Origin: Gnetum montanum
Taxonomy: Eukaryota; Streptophyta; Gnetopsida; Gnetales; Gnetaceae
DNA length: 64,000 bases
Direction of reading: 5' to 3'
Assembly: GCA_015680685.1 (NCBI GenBank)
Contig: MNCI01014752.1
Coordinates: forward strand, 923,132-987,131
Below the pieces are notes generated by a model. That model saw only the letters and a program-made list of their open reading frames with translations. It was not told the DNA's origin and did not search any database. This document shows positions 34,795 through 47,081 of this stretch, piece after piece; positions within the stretch are counted from its first letter, which is position 1, and every line of letters begins with the position of its first letter. The translations under genes and the position numbers were made by a program.

Positions 34795-36395
34795 TTGGCC
34801 TCTCTTTGTCAATGTTTGGAGGAGTGACCCAAGAGATGTTGACAAAGAACCTAAAGCACCATAGTAGGCACAATACCAACATTTCTTGTTGGCACCTAAT
34901 CGAATGACGCTTCATAGGTTTAAGAGTGCTCAAGGTAATGGTATGTTGCAGGTAATGGATGTAGGGGATTGGATTGGGACAGAGAGAAAGGAATGAAATG
35001 CAAATGATGTATCATGTTGCAAGATGTCAGATCAACATGGCTAACCATGATCATGGCACTAGGGTGGCTTGTTGCCAAAACGATGACCTCTTATTAGAAT
35101 GCTTGTGAGAGAGTCATTGTCCATAGTAGTAGAATGGGTTACCCCTAACGTATTTACCTCTTGTTGAAGTGCTTATGAGAAGGCTAATGCAAATTTAGGG
35201 TTAGAATAGTTGCAAAATTGTAGCTTTGCTAGATTCTACTTGGGGACATATTTTACCCATATTTGCTAGCTTTTTTTTTGTAGAATGCTAGTTGCAAGAT
35301 GTTTATCATTAAGTGGACTATGTGCCACTCAACACAATTTACTTAGAGGCAACCACATCACATCTATAGGATAGTTGTTTCCTCCCTAGGATGAGTTGTG
35401 TTACATCCACTTAGACTTTGACTAGCCCATAAAGGCTCCTCATGGGATGAGTGACGTTACATCCATCATGGGTTCCATGGTCAACTAAAAGAAGGGTGCC
35501 ATGTGCATTAGAGAAGCTTGTAGAAAATTTGGAAAATGCAAGGTAAAGGGGGTAAATGCAAGAAGGCTACAGTAGGGTAATATGGATATGCACTCTCAAG
35601 TGGCTTGGCAAGTCCAACCAAGCACATCGGAGTAATGTGGTAACTTGCCGCTGTGATGAAACACATATTTGAATGATCATCTCTAGGGATTTGTCCTATA
35701 GAGCACCAGAAAACAACCAGAAAATATGCGAGATAAGAGCAAACTACTAGTTGTGAGGGCACTACTAGTGTTGCAAGTGCTAGGCTGGTTGCAAGAGCTT
35801 GTAGTGCCAAAGTAGGAAGGCCATTGCAAGTGTCAGAGCTAGAAGGCTACAAAAGCTCTAGTAGCCACACTAGAAATGAGAACCCCAAGGAGGCCAACAA
35901 GGTGGCCAAGGGTGATGGAAACGTAAGTGCTCAAGTCTCCATACCAAGGATAAGAACTTGGAAATCTAGCAAAATGGCAAGGAGCCAAGATGCTGGATGC
36001 ACTTTTAATCCTAGGTAATGGTGAGGGCTAGAGGATAGTAGTGCTATGGCTAGGCTAGAGTACTACTAGGACTCCAATGGATGGTGTTGATGGTGAGAGA
36101 TCTAACTAATAATGAAATACCTAAGGTTGATGATGTTGTCAGTATAGCCAAGGGGTGGTACTACTAGCGATGGTGGTAGTAGCTTTGGAAGATTAGCAAA
36201 ATGTCCAAGGAAATCTCTGGAGGATCAAAAAAATGCTAGGGGTAGTAATGCTACAAATGTTCTAGAGGAATTTCTCTTACTGATGTGAACTCCATTATGG
36301 AACTGCAATGCCCTGCCCCACCCTACCCACAAGGCATGGGCATATGATGGAGGATTGAAAGTATTCATGCTTACTTGTCTATAGAACTGTGCATG
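34795..36395 (-). other. 3' untranslated region of element D
   Basis: No gene was recognised. An open plus-strand frame at 35,824-36,018 is Lys/Ser-rich and lacks family features. The sequence is rich in CTAGTAGTG and TTGCAAGTG words. Confidence 0.45.
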
Positions 36396-36780
36396 TTGAG
36401 CTGTGCATACTAAACTATAAACCTAGTTTAAGGTCCTAGTAGATTGCATGTTGTGTTGGTTTAAGGTCCTAGTAGATGTGAACCTAGTTTAAGATCATGG
36501 CATACTGTGATGTGCTAGTTTATAGTCCTAGCAAACTATTGTGTGCTAGTTTAACATTGTAGAAGATAGTGGATATTGTGCTAGTTTAATGTCATGACAC
36601 AAGGACGAGCTATGCTAGTTTATAGTTAAAGTGGACGAGTGCACTAATTTAACATCATGGTGGATGAGTTGTGAATTCCAGTTTAATGTGGTAGCCTAAG
36701 GACATATGTGGGTACCAATTTAGTATCATGGTCCAAGGATGATCTATGCCAGTTTGAAATCATAGCAAATGCTTGCTTAC
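36396..36780. repeat. Tandem array after D integrase (GTTTAAGGTC family)
   Basis: About ten degenerate units of roughly 35-45 bp share a core near CTAGTTTAAGGTCCTAGTAGAT. The core CTAGTTTAAGG is shared with the array at 45,380-45,680 and, as CTAGTTTTAGGCC, with the one at 57,785-58,125. Confidence 0.75.
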
Positions 36781-36794
36781 CTTGCTTTGTCATT

Positions 36795-37928
36795 GATGTA
36801 GCACTATATACTAGGTGTAGTACAGCTTCAGGTATGAATGGTTGACCAGATTTGAAAATTTGTTACCATCTAGATCAATAAGATTGAATGCTCCATTTTC
36901 ATTGTCCTTGGTGACCAAGAAAGGCCCTTGCTTGTTAGATGAGAATTTATCCATGGGTTTGCAAATGGCCTTGAGGACTAAGTCTCCTCTCCTAATTAGG
37001 TGTTTATGCTAATTATGGTGGTGCTATTGTTGTTGCTTTTCTTAATACCATTCAATGTGATTAAGAATCTACATGCAGTCCTCCTTTATGGAGTCAAGGT
37101 TAATGATTCTCAACTCGTTATTCTAAACCTCCTCAATGAAGCTTGAGAGGATCATAGGAAGTAATGGGCCCTACAATTCAAGAGGAAAAATGGCTTTAGA
37201 CCCATACACAAGGCTATATGACATCTTACCTATTGCTATTTTGTGTGTGGTGTAGTAGGCCCATAGTGCATAGACTAGCTACTCGTGCCATCATCGTTTG
37301 CTACTACTAAGCATCTTCTTCAAAAGGTTGATGATGACCTTGTCTGTGGCCTTTGCTTGGCCATTCACCTATGGATAGTATGGTGATGAGAGGGAATGTT
37401 TGATGCTGAGGTATTTGTAGAAGGCTTTGGTCTCTACACTACTAAACTGTGGCCTGTTGTCTGTGACAATGGTCATGGGTAGGCCAAATTATGTCACTAT
37501 ATTGTCAAGATTGAATTTGCAAACCTGTTGTGATGTTATCTTACTAATGGAAATAACTTCAACCCATTTGGTAAAGTATTCAGTTGTGATTATGATGAAG
37601 CTATGTCTTGTGGAGGACTTATGGGCCCTATGATATCCAACCCCTAACATTGGAACAACCATGCGATCTACGTGGTGTGAAGTTTAGTGGGTGGCATGTG
37701 CATTAAGTTGTCATTCCATTGACACATGTTACATGTCTTAACCTTGGAAAGAAAATTACTCTCCATGTAAGGCAAATAGTAGCCTAAGTGTTTGATTTTT
37801 GATGCCATTACCCTAGGTGCTATGTGGTCTCCACACTGTCCCTCGTAGATTTGATCAATGATCATTTGCACTTCATTGTCACTGACGTAGGTTAGCAGTA
37901 TGCCATCATAGGATCTATGACAAAGCAT
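36795..37928 (-). pseudogene. pol: Element D integrase
   Basis: Read on the minus strand, the N-terminal zinc-finger region includes EGQCGDHIAPRVMASKI and CNMCQW (37,700-37,850). The core has TEYFTKWVEV, IVTDNRPQFSS and YYPQVNGQAKATDK (near 37,340), and the C-terminal domain has RRGDLVLKAICKP and NHSYLKLYY (near 36,830-36,960). The two catalytic Asp are present, but the Glu in the NGQAEA motif reads Lys, a G-to-A change. The C-terminal wording is typical of Tat-lineage integrases. TAG stops and short frame problems make it a pseudogene. Confidence 0.85.
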
Positions 37929-39540
37929 GCTATCACATACAATGACATAATACTACAACTATTTTCACATTACATTCTTTTTGGCAGTGGTCAAATGTTG
38001 TGAAGGCTCACCCTATTGAAGGTATGCCTTAATGTGATTGTACCATTCTTGTGCTTGATTTGTGCTTGTTTTGGCTATGGAATTAATGTTAGTTACTTGT
38101 GTGATGGGCTCGGTGCAATCTATTAGTAAAGTGGGCAAGGAATGAAACATGTTAGATGTAATTCTTAAGGCTAATGTGGCTAATGCATCAGTAATGACAT
38201 TCTCATTACGGGGGATGTGCTAGATATCTACAGTTGCAAACCATTGGAGCAAGTGCTTCACCAAGTCACAATAAGGCTGTAAATGTTATGCTTCACAAGC
38301 ATAAACCTCTATAACTTAGTTGATGACTAACTGCAAATCACCTCAAATTACTATGTTTTAGATTCCTAGGTCATGAGCTACTATAAGACCTCTAAGGAGA
38401 CACTCTTACTTTGCTGCATTGTTAGTATAAGGAAATGAAAAGTGATATGTGAAGGGTCGGGTCTTCCTGGAGGGAAGCATGATGATAGTAGTGGCACTAC
38501 CTCATTGAGAGGTTGAAGCATCATCGAAGTGTAAGATTACCTCAAAATTGGCAAGCACTTGGCTTATACTACTAACATGCTTGTCCAGGAATTCTGGGTC
38601 CATCATTGCTTGATCGTTTATTGGTGAAGCTATTAGTTGTGTGGCTATTGCTTAACCTTTGGTTGATGCTTGTACTATGTAATGTAGGCCAAACTCCATG
38701 GTTATTGCTTTCCACTATGCAATTGAACTACTTTCATAGATGTTCATTGTTATTACTTGAAGTACATTGCTTTTGCAAATGATGTATACCTAACTATGGA
38801 AGTGATAATGCCTCCATTTCTTAAGCACGAAGACTAAGGCTAGGTAGTTCTTTTCCACATCATTGTCTTTTACTTCATGGGTTGCTAATGCATGGCTTAG
38901 GTAGTATACAAGGACCTCTGAGCCATCATCTCTCTTTTGGCAAAGTAGAGTAGTAATGAACATGTTGAAGTTTCAAGGTAGATGTAAAAAGATTTATCTC
39001 CTTGAGGAGGGTAGACTGTTGGAAGTTGAGCCAACTCCTATTTGAGGTTGTCAAATGCCTCTTGGAATTAAGTTATCCACTCAAAGTGGACTCCCTTTTT
39101 GAGAAAATGTTGCATTGGCTATAACGTATCAATCAACTATGCAATAAATTGACATATGAATTACAGTCTACCTTGTAACCCACATAGCTCCTTAAGATTA
39201 GTTGGTGGTGCTAAGTTAATGATGGCTTAACCTTATTAGGATCTACACGTATACATGCTTTTGATACCAGAAATCCTAGCATGCAATCCATCTTAATTCC
39301 AAATACACACTTCTTAGGATTCATCCTAAGGTCACATCTAAGGCAACATTTGAGTACACGGTCTAAGTCATTTGCATGGTTATATGCCATTTTGGACTTA
39401 ACCGCTATGTCATCAATGTATTCATTAAGAAAATCTAGCAAGTAGTCATTGAAGATCTATGTCATGGTATGTTGGTAGGTTGCTCCTTCATTCTTTAGTC
39501 TAAAAGACATCATTGTATAGCAAAATGTACCCTAGGGGTG
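37929..39540 (-). pseudogene. pol: Element D: C-terminal RT, RNase H and second (archaeal-type) RNase H
   Basis: It begins abruptly at GTFCYTMMSFRLKN (39,535), followed by EYIDDIAVKSK (about 39,400-39,430, both catalytic Asp kept) and RMNPKKCVFGIK. Traces of the usual RNase H follow (NYLALVFVLKKWRHY near 38,840). A second RNase H then starts at ILHFDDAST near 38,540, with GDLQLVINQV (38,310-38,350) and NENVITDALATLA near 38,190. The usual AEYE motif has become AK-stop-E. A second archaeal-type RNase H is a known mark of the Tat lineage. The RT fingers and palm start are absent. Confidence 0.85.
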
Positions 39541-41619
39541 CAGTTAGAGGAAGGTGTGAAGCCTAGAGCATAGCAAGAAGAGTGAAACACCAGAGCATAG
39601 CACCCAAGCATGGCACCAAGATGACATGCCATAATAACTATTAAGATCTCAGACTCACCAATGTGGAAGAGGGAAGACGATCCCTAGAACACTTGTTGTC
39701 GATGTAGATGGGAGAGAACTATTGACCATTAAGTACACTTGCTATGCTTGCCTCCTTTGCACCATTCTTTTTCTTCTTCTTACCATTGTGCCTATGTTGG
39801 AGTTTGAGGGTTGTAAGGTGGCCTTCATTGGGTGAGGACTGTCACCACCATGGCCACTAGGGCAGTGTGGTGGGAGAGAGAAAGCGTGTTGGTAGGTGAT
39901 GGATCTGTATTGATGTTTTGCTTTAGTTTTGTGCTTGTGGAAAATGGGACAAGGGGCAGTGTGTAGGCTATGAAGGTTTGATGCATCATTTTGGGTGATG
40001 CAAGGAGGGTCCATTGCAGACATTTCTTGTTTATTCTTGAGGGCTACGGTGCATAGGGTGAGGGAGAGGGGACAAACAAGGGTTTTTTTACCTCTTGCAT
40101 GCCTGTAGAGCATTGAAATGAGGTAGGGAGGGGAAGATGAGGTTTGCCCTAGTAGTATAATAGGGTTTCCTACATGTTTGTTTTCTCATTGTGCCTCATT
40201 GGAAGCTGTGCCACATGGGGGATAGTAGATGAGGTGAACATGGGATTTTGTCATGGCCATAGCTAGGGCATGCATGGCTAGGGTTTGAGGTGCCATGGAA
40301 CTCCCTTGTTCCTTTTTCTCTTTTTTTTGTGCTTTGTCGGTGCATGGGTGAGGGTGATGATGGTGTAAGAGTACATTAGGGTTCTATCCCCTATATGTTT
40401 ATTTTGGCTTTGGTGGTGGGGTTTAGTGGATGAAGGATTGGGATAAGGGTTAAGACACTATAGTCCAGGATGACCACAACCAAGGGATAGGGTTTTGCTA
40501 CTACTAATTTTGTGACATGGGGACAATGTGGGGTGAGGGAAAAGGGGAGGGCTAGGTGTCACAAGATAGGAAATGTGTAGGGAAAGCTACAGGGGTGGGA
40601 AAAGGGCCAATGGCACAACTACAGGGATGATAGCTACAATAAGGAGGTGAATGGGCTAGGGAGGTCACCAATGCTATGGCTATGGTGTACACCCTAGCAC
40701 ATGCCATTGGCACATGATAGTGTAGTGAAGGTGGGGGGTAGGATGATGAAGTGGTATGGTAGTGGAGGTGACACTTAGGTGCATTTTCATGCTTTGGAGG
40801 CTACGCTCCCTAAGGAGCGTAGCTAGCACTTGGGGTGCTACGCTCTCAACAGTTAGAATTTATTTTGCTAATTTTTTGCATATTTTTGGAGGCTACAATC
40901 CCAATAGTTAGAATTTTTTTTTGCTATTTTTTGCATATTTTTGGGGGCTATGCTACTTGGGGAGCATAGCCAATAGTTAGAAAATTTTGATTATTCTTCA
41001 AGGATACACCCCTGGGGAGCATAGTAGATAGTTAGAATTTTTTTGCCAAAGATTTTCATGGGTTACACTCCCAAAGAAATGACCTAGAGTTAGAAATTTT
41101 CAAGCATCCTAAGCTACCCTACCTAGAGATAGAAAAAATTCAAAGGATTTGCCAAGTGCAAAGGGTAAAGAATGCCAAATTGTAACAAAATGCCAAACAT
41201 GCAATGCTGAAGTGTGAGAATGCTAAATGCTAGAATGCTACATAAAACAAAAGTGCTAAATGTGCTAGAGCTTGCCAAAATACCAAACTTGCAAATTGAT
41301 CATGTAGAACTACCAAAACATGCAAAATTGGATAAAGTGAATAATGCAGGTGTAAATCGAAATGCTAATGGTATGTTAGTACTATACCCCAATGAACACT
41401 AGGTATGTCAAATAGGTATCAATGTCTTGTACCCATGGGGCCTTGTGGGGAACCCTAAGGACATATTTCTAAGTTATGACATTTTGGGCTAAATTTGCTA
41501 ATTTTTGCTAAGTGCAAGTTAATATTTTTTTTGCCAAAATGCAATCTATTGTGCACTAATGCTATGTTCATTTATTGTCTTGTGAGTGCAGAGTGCTACT
41601 AAAGCCTATATTAGTTGTC
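39541..41619 (+). other. Non-coding segment upstream of the antisense gene in D
   Basis: No protein was recognised. At about 40,795-41,070 roughly four degenerate units of 55-75 bp end in CAGTTAGAATTTTTTT-like tracts and start with GGCTACGCTCC-like words. A perfect 10-bp inverted repeat GCTACGCTCC/GGAGCGTAGC with a 4-base loop sits at 40,800-40,823. At about 41,150-41,330 GAATGCTAAA/AAATGCCAAA words recur. It could be promoter and leader sequence of the gene to its right, or the remains of an inserted LTR. Confidence 0.4.
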
Positions 41620-44600
41620 ATGGAGCTCATCAACGTTCTATTCTGCATTAGCAAGCCTTTGCCCAACACATTTGCACCCGATATGAAGTTAGGTCATTAG
41701 GTGATGTGGTTTCAACTAGAGGTAGCTGAATTTTGAGCTTACCTACTATAGCACTTTATGGTGATCATGTGGTCACAGTTGGTAGTGGAGAATGCAAGTG
41801 CCATCACTGAGATCTTATTGGCCAGGGCCAATCAAGACATATTGAGATTCATGTTCGATGAGCCCATGACTAGTGGTGATCGAGTAGGAGGCCAGAGACT
41901 AGGTCCTAGGAGCATTCATCCCTTAGCCATGATCTGGAACATGCTAGAGTTCTCTTGTTATAATAAGAGTCACACCCTTTTCATTGCCATGCATGTGTAT
42001 ATAGTCTTCCAAAACCCACTTGGGATTGTATATTGTGCTAGAGGGTAAGTGAATTTGCTTTTTGTTATGTCTCATTGTTATTAGCCATGCTAGATTTGCT
42101 AACTATTGAATACAAATGTTTAATGCCAGGTTTAAAATTGATGATGAGGGACTCCATGATGAGACAAGGGCTCTTGCTTTGACCCATACTGTGCTAGAGG
42201 TATTTTCCTCTAGTCCAAGATTTCAAGAGGCCATTATTGAACAAGTGGGAAAGGACTTAGAGAACTACCCCACCTAGTACCCAAAGGCATTCAAGTGATG
42301 CTAGACCTACAATTGGCTTGATGAGGGATGGACTAGTGGTAAGCCTGTCTTTGGAGAGCTTATTGTGCCAATGCCTCCTTCACATACACATTTTATTCCA
42401 TGTGGATGTTTGTTATTTTGGCTTAACTTTTATTGCTTGTTCTCATGCACCTGTTGATCGCATGATGCTAACATTGCATTTGCCTATGCTACAAATACCA
42501 TTGCTTTAGGAGAGGTGACAGTGGTCACCATTGGTCATAGTGAGGCCACCCTCATTATGAAGTATGGTGACATAGAGGGGGCATAGAAGTGGCTATGCCA
42601 TTAGGCCTTAGAGGCTTTTACTAGTCAGCTTACACATGCTGGGTTGATGGAGCTTTTCTTGGCCCTTAACCCAAGCACTCTAGTGGCTAAGATGGTGACT
42701 ATTGTCAACTCCTTTAGCTGCAATGCTCACTGCTTTTTCACTCATGTGCATGAAGTAAGGGTATTCCTGGACCTTAGCAATGCTTTCTTCATTGACTTCT
42801 TTGAACTCCCCTCTAAGGGCTCATCAATCATTGACAAGCCCAACCAAGAGGTGGACCAGAGGGAAAAGATTGAAGAGTGGCTAGGAGCTACTTGCTCTCA
42901 TAAAGGGATCATAGTTAGAGATGTGTGTGTGCCTGATGTCCAAAGGCTTTACCCTCTCTTTCATGCCCATGCCTTTCCTAAGCTAATTTCCCAAGGAAAG
43001 GTCCTTGGGGTGGAGTAGGCATGGGTGGTGTAGGAGGTCATAGAGGAGAGCACCAGGTTTAACTGAGCCTCCTCTATTGCTACTAGACTATAGGTAGAGA
43101 TTACTAGACTTCATCACAACATCCATGCAAGGTCACACCTTCACTTTGCATTCTTTGTAGCCTATCTACGAAGGCTTGTGGAGTTCTTGATAATTAGGGA
43201 CAGTTGGTGTTAGGTCATGTAGGATTGCGAGTAGTTATCCAAGCCATGGGTTAAGCACTTGTTTACCACCACTCCTGCATAGGACCCTGTAGAGGGGATT
43301 GAGGAGTCATATTTAGTTATGATGAAGGCACATTTGAGGAGGTCACAGTCACATTATTCCTATGATAGTGCAGGAAAGTGTTCATCAACTATTATTAGGG
43401 ATGCCAATAGGGTTGAGTAGTACATTGCAGAGATGGTGGGACTGTCTAAGGTAAAAATTAAGAGGTAGCACCCAATAGAGGAGACTCCTCCTATGGTTGG
43501 ACAAGTAGGTGTCAAGAAAGTCCACCTCAAGATACCCACACTCTATTTGGTGGTTGCAGGTTGGTGTACATCATACATGCATTTGGCTTATGTTTTTTTT
43601 TGTTATATTATGCTAATACTACTACACTATGTTTGTGAGTTAGGTAAGAGGGCTACTAAGGAAGAAGCGGTGGTGATAGTAGAGGCAATAGACACAACCC
43701 CTTCTCAGGTTGAAGAGGAGGTAGCATGTATAAAGGAGTCACTGGAGGCCCCAAAGATCTCCCAAAAATTTGATGTGGAGGGGTTGTTCCACCCTAAGGG
43801 TAACTTCGCCAACCTCTTCGATGGTGTGTAGCTAGGAGATCCACCCATGCTAACATCTATGGGCTTGATTAGTGAGCACTTTGTGTTACCATATACACTT
43901 GCCCTTTGCTCGTAAGACCTTAACTACTTAGTTAACTAAGTGTTGCATTGTGTTATTTTGTAGTCTTAGATCTTCCTACTAGTGATCCACTGCCAGTGCC
44001 TACCCACCGCATGAAGCCATGGGTAGAGACACTAGATAAATTTGTCTTCATGGAAGGCATTGTGGAGGACATGGTGGACTGCATACAATAGGAGGATCCC
44101 AAACTCAGTATGTATGTCATTTTGATTGAACTATTTTACTAATTCATGCTTAGTTTGTTGCTAATATTGGTTTGTTTATTGTATGCTAATAGGCTCTAAG
44201 CTTCATTGGGATCCAAACTAGGTAGCTCATGTGGATGCCATCCTTGATTATCCCCTCAAGGTAGAGTAGGTACCTCACCATGTGTATGAGGTAGTGAGAA
44301 AGTGCATGCTTTCTAGTGTGAAGGCATTGTGGACTTGTAGGCACTTGAATGACCACATATGGAAATGCAGGTGTGAGCTCCAAGAGACTATGGTGAGCCT
44401 GACTACAAAGAATGAGATCTATCAGTCCTATTATGATTTCTTGTTAGCTTAGGCATAGAGGGATAGAACTGGGTAGATATCAAAGATATATTATGCTAGA
44501 TACTAGTCAATGATCCAAGGTAAGAATAAGGCTACCTCGGAGATTATTGAGAAAAGGTTGCAGATGGATCTACTCTACTAGAAGAATTAAGAGTGGAAAA

Positions 44601-45230
44601 GCTTCATTGCCAAAGTGTACAAGTAGGGGCATACACAGAAGGACCACAAGTGCAACTACAAGTGTGAGTAGGATGCCTATTTGTAGTAGCTCAAGGATGA
44701 GTTCATGAAGGCTTATTGCCTTGAGATGTTTATTGAGATGATTGGTAGGAGTTGGGCCTTCAAGTTGCTTGCTTAGCATACATTGGTTAGTGGCTCCCCA
44801 GAGCAAGATATTACCTTGCCCTTAGGGGAGACTTCTACAACTACCTTTTCCATGTAGCCTCCTGTATGAGCTGCTATGGATGAGGAAAAGACACTTGTGG
44901 ATGTCAACTTTGGCTAGAAGGACTAGACATGGTAATCAGAGGTCAAGATCCTTTGATACTTGGAGGAAGGCCTTGATAGATTGCCCCGAGAGTCTGATGT
45001 AGGACCCTCTTGGGTTAGTTTTTCTTTTGTTTTGTTATGCTTTTAATGTGTCAGTTTTGCATGTTAATTTTGTATTTTAGTTTTTCACTTGCTAATTAAT
45101 TTGTTATTTTGTATTACTTTTGAGTAGGTACCAGCCAATGCCATAAGCCCCAATGGAGCAATAGAGGAGGAGGAAGAGAAGCCTTGACCCTCACTAAACA
45201 CCACCAGCTAAGAAGACTTGATGTAGCCTT
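41620..45230 (+). pseudogene. Multi-exon pseudogene of unknown function, antisense to element D
   Basis: A coding-like plus-strand path opens at ATG 41,620 (MELINVLFCISKPLP; open from 41,758). An 85-bp intron with GTAAGT...CCAG borders at 42,045-42,129 keeps the frame, giving ARG/FKIDDEG. A long frame follows from 42,130 to about 43,831 with sparse TAG stops (open 42,644-43,018 and 43,493-43,831). Further intron candidates with GT/AG ends are 43,560-43,643, 43,912-43,963, 44,108-44,192 (85 bp) and about 45,014-45,127. The last large exon (44,193 on) is Lys/Gln/Glu-rich. I recognise no domain. It lies between protease and RT of D, on the opposite strand. It may be an antisense accessory gene of the element or a captured host gene. 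Confidence 0.55.
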
Positions 45231-45379
45231 GCTATTGGGAAATTTTGCACTTTGGCCATTTTTGTCGCATGGTCATGCTATGTAATTATACTGTTTGCGA
45301 TGAGGATTGTGTGTGAAACTTCATGTTTATTTTGTTGACTATTTAATGTGGATACTATAACTAGTTGATGTGATTAGGT

Positions 45380-45685
45380 CCCTTATGGATCCCATGCTAG
45401 TTTAAGGCCATGGCAGAAGGTCCATTACTAGTTTAAGGCCATTTCAGGCCATGGTGATTGCTAGTTTAAGGCCATTTCGAGCTATGAATAAAAGGAAAAC
45501 TATTGCTAGTTTTGGACCATGGCAGGCCACAAGGTGCCATTTTAAGGCCACGATAGGCTGTATGCTAGTTTAAGGCCTTTTCAAGTCATAGTGATGCAAG
45601 AAAGTATGCCAGTTTAAGGCCATGGTGGGCTGTGAAGTGGGAGAAAAATGTTGCCATTTTTAGGCTGTAGGGGGCCATGGTAGTA
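45380..45685. repeat. Tandem array after D protease (AGTTTAAGGCC family)
   Basis: About seven units of roughly 35-55 bp with the core CTAGTTTAAGGCCATGGCAG. It occupies the same place relative to protease as the array of element B at 57,785-58,125. Confidence 0.78.
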
Positions 45686-45689
45686 TATA

Positions 45690-46235
45690 TCTTTGTTTTG
45701 CAATTTTAAATTTTATGATTTTTGTTTATTTTAATGTTTTTTTAATGCATAAGTGAAAAGGAAAAATGCATAACAAAGTAAATGGTGCAAAACATGGGCA
45801 ACCATGTGAAATGCAAGTACACAAGTAAAAGGCAAGTGGGGCATGTAGAGGCCAAGGGTGGACAAGCACCTATCACATACTAAACTAAGGGGATGCCTTA
45901 GTCATGTACTTACTTCCTAACCTATTGTGGGCTATGAGGTGCATAGGGCCTAGGCAACATGAGGCAACATTCTCTTATACCTTCATCGTTGATGATAAAG
46001 GATAGTTCTACCCATAGAACTTCCTCGAGAAGGGTACCAACCTCTTTTTCGTTCTTCAGATAGGTCTATCAGATAAGGTTGACCCTTGTCCTCCAAGGGC
46101 AACGTGTCATTGAGGAACTCTATCTTTGACCCTTAGTCTGTGTCAATGTTGTTGATGGTTGGAGGGACTACATTGTCACCATGGATGATCACTTCTCTAC
46201 CTTCATACAAAAGGTGGATGTCTTGGTGAATGGGT
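45690..46235 (-). other. Linker between D protease and the tandem array
   Basis: Reading on the minus strand after the protease, PIHQDIHLLYEGREVIIHGD continues the usual post-protease linker of Tat-like elements (46.2-46.1 kb). It then fades into non-coding sequence. RT motifs expected further on do not appear on this side of the array. Confidence 0.5.
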
Positions 46236-46239
46236 GAGG

Positions 46240-46800
46240 AGATGATCCATAATTGGGCTAGTTAAGGCCTTCCAAAAATTAGGTTGAACCCAAGCATCTC
46301 CTTGATGATAATGAATTTTACTATAGTGGGGAATTGGTCCCATACCATGAAGGCTATTGTGACCATTCCCTTCATGAAAATGTGTGAATTATTAAAGGAC
46401 TTGAGGCACATTAACTTTTTGGCCTAAATTTGGTTGATGAGATCAAGTTTGTTAATGACTGGGAATGGGATGATGTTAGTCACCACCTTGTCATCAATGT
46501 GCACCTTGTGAATCTTGCATTGTCCTACATGGATTGTTATAAACATCAATGTAGTGGTAACCTGACCCTTTTTAGGGTTAACTTTGATTGCCTCCTCACA
46601 AAATGCTAGAGGCATTGAACTTAATTCTTGAGGTAAAGGAGGAAACATCATAGCATGGATGGCTTGTTCATCCACTGGGATGTCCTCCTTGATAGGAATG
46701 GAGACCAACATGGAAACTAGTGCTTCATGGTGAGTGAAGAAGGTCATCACCAAGTCATACAGGCTCAAGGTTGTATTTTTTAGTTTAGATCCTACTTAAC
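46240..46800 (-). pseudogene. Element D aspartic protease
   Basis: The minus-strand open stretch 46,424-46,768 contains the active-site region VHIDDKVVTNIIPFPVINKL, where the canonical D-T/S-G reads D-D-K. Past a TAG stop come LGFNLIFGRP-LAQL and PIHQDIHLLYEG (46,150-46,280), the conserved protease end and linker. The homologue in B at 58.56-59.08 kb has VHVDDGAVTNVM. It is shifted by one frame from gag. Confidence 0.75.
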
Positions 46801-47081
46801 TTATGCCAATGTGTCTATAAAGTCCATACCACTATCAATTGCCTTGTTAACATTCATCTCCTTCATGTGATCCAAGAGATAGATCTCTTGGAGAGGAGAT
46901 TTGGGCTTGTTTTTTTCTTCCTACCTACGAGACTTAGTGTTTAGTTGTTGATTGCTGTGGTGGTGGCTTCAGTTGATGTGACCATAGGAATGACAAACAA
47001 GGGGATAGGCTTAGGTGGACCTAGCACCATGTATTTCCTTATCATTTAATTGGAAAGGTGCTCATTTGGCCTTTTGGGTTT

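Noticed and set aside
39742-40113. 123-codon minus-strand frame at the place where the D RT N-terminus is expected
   Set aside because: Checked for RT motifs and none found. The composition is His/Pro/Ser-rich and it does not align with RT of C or R.
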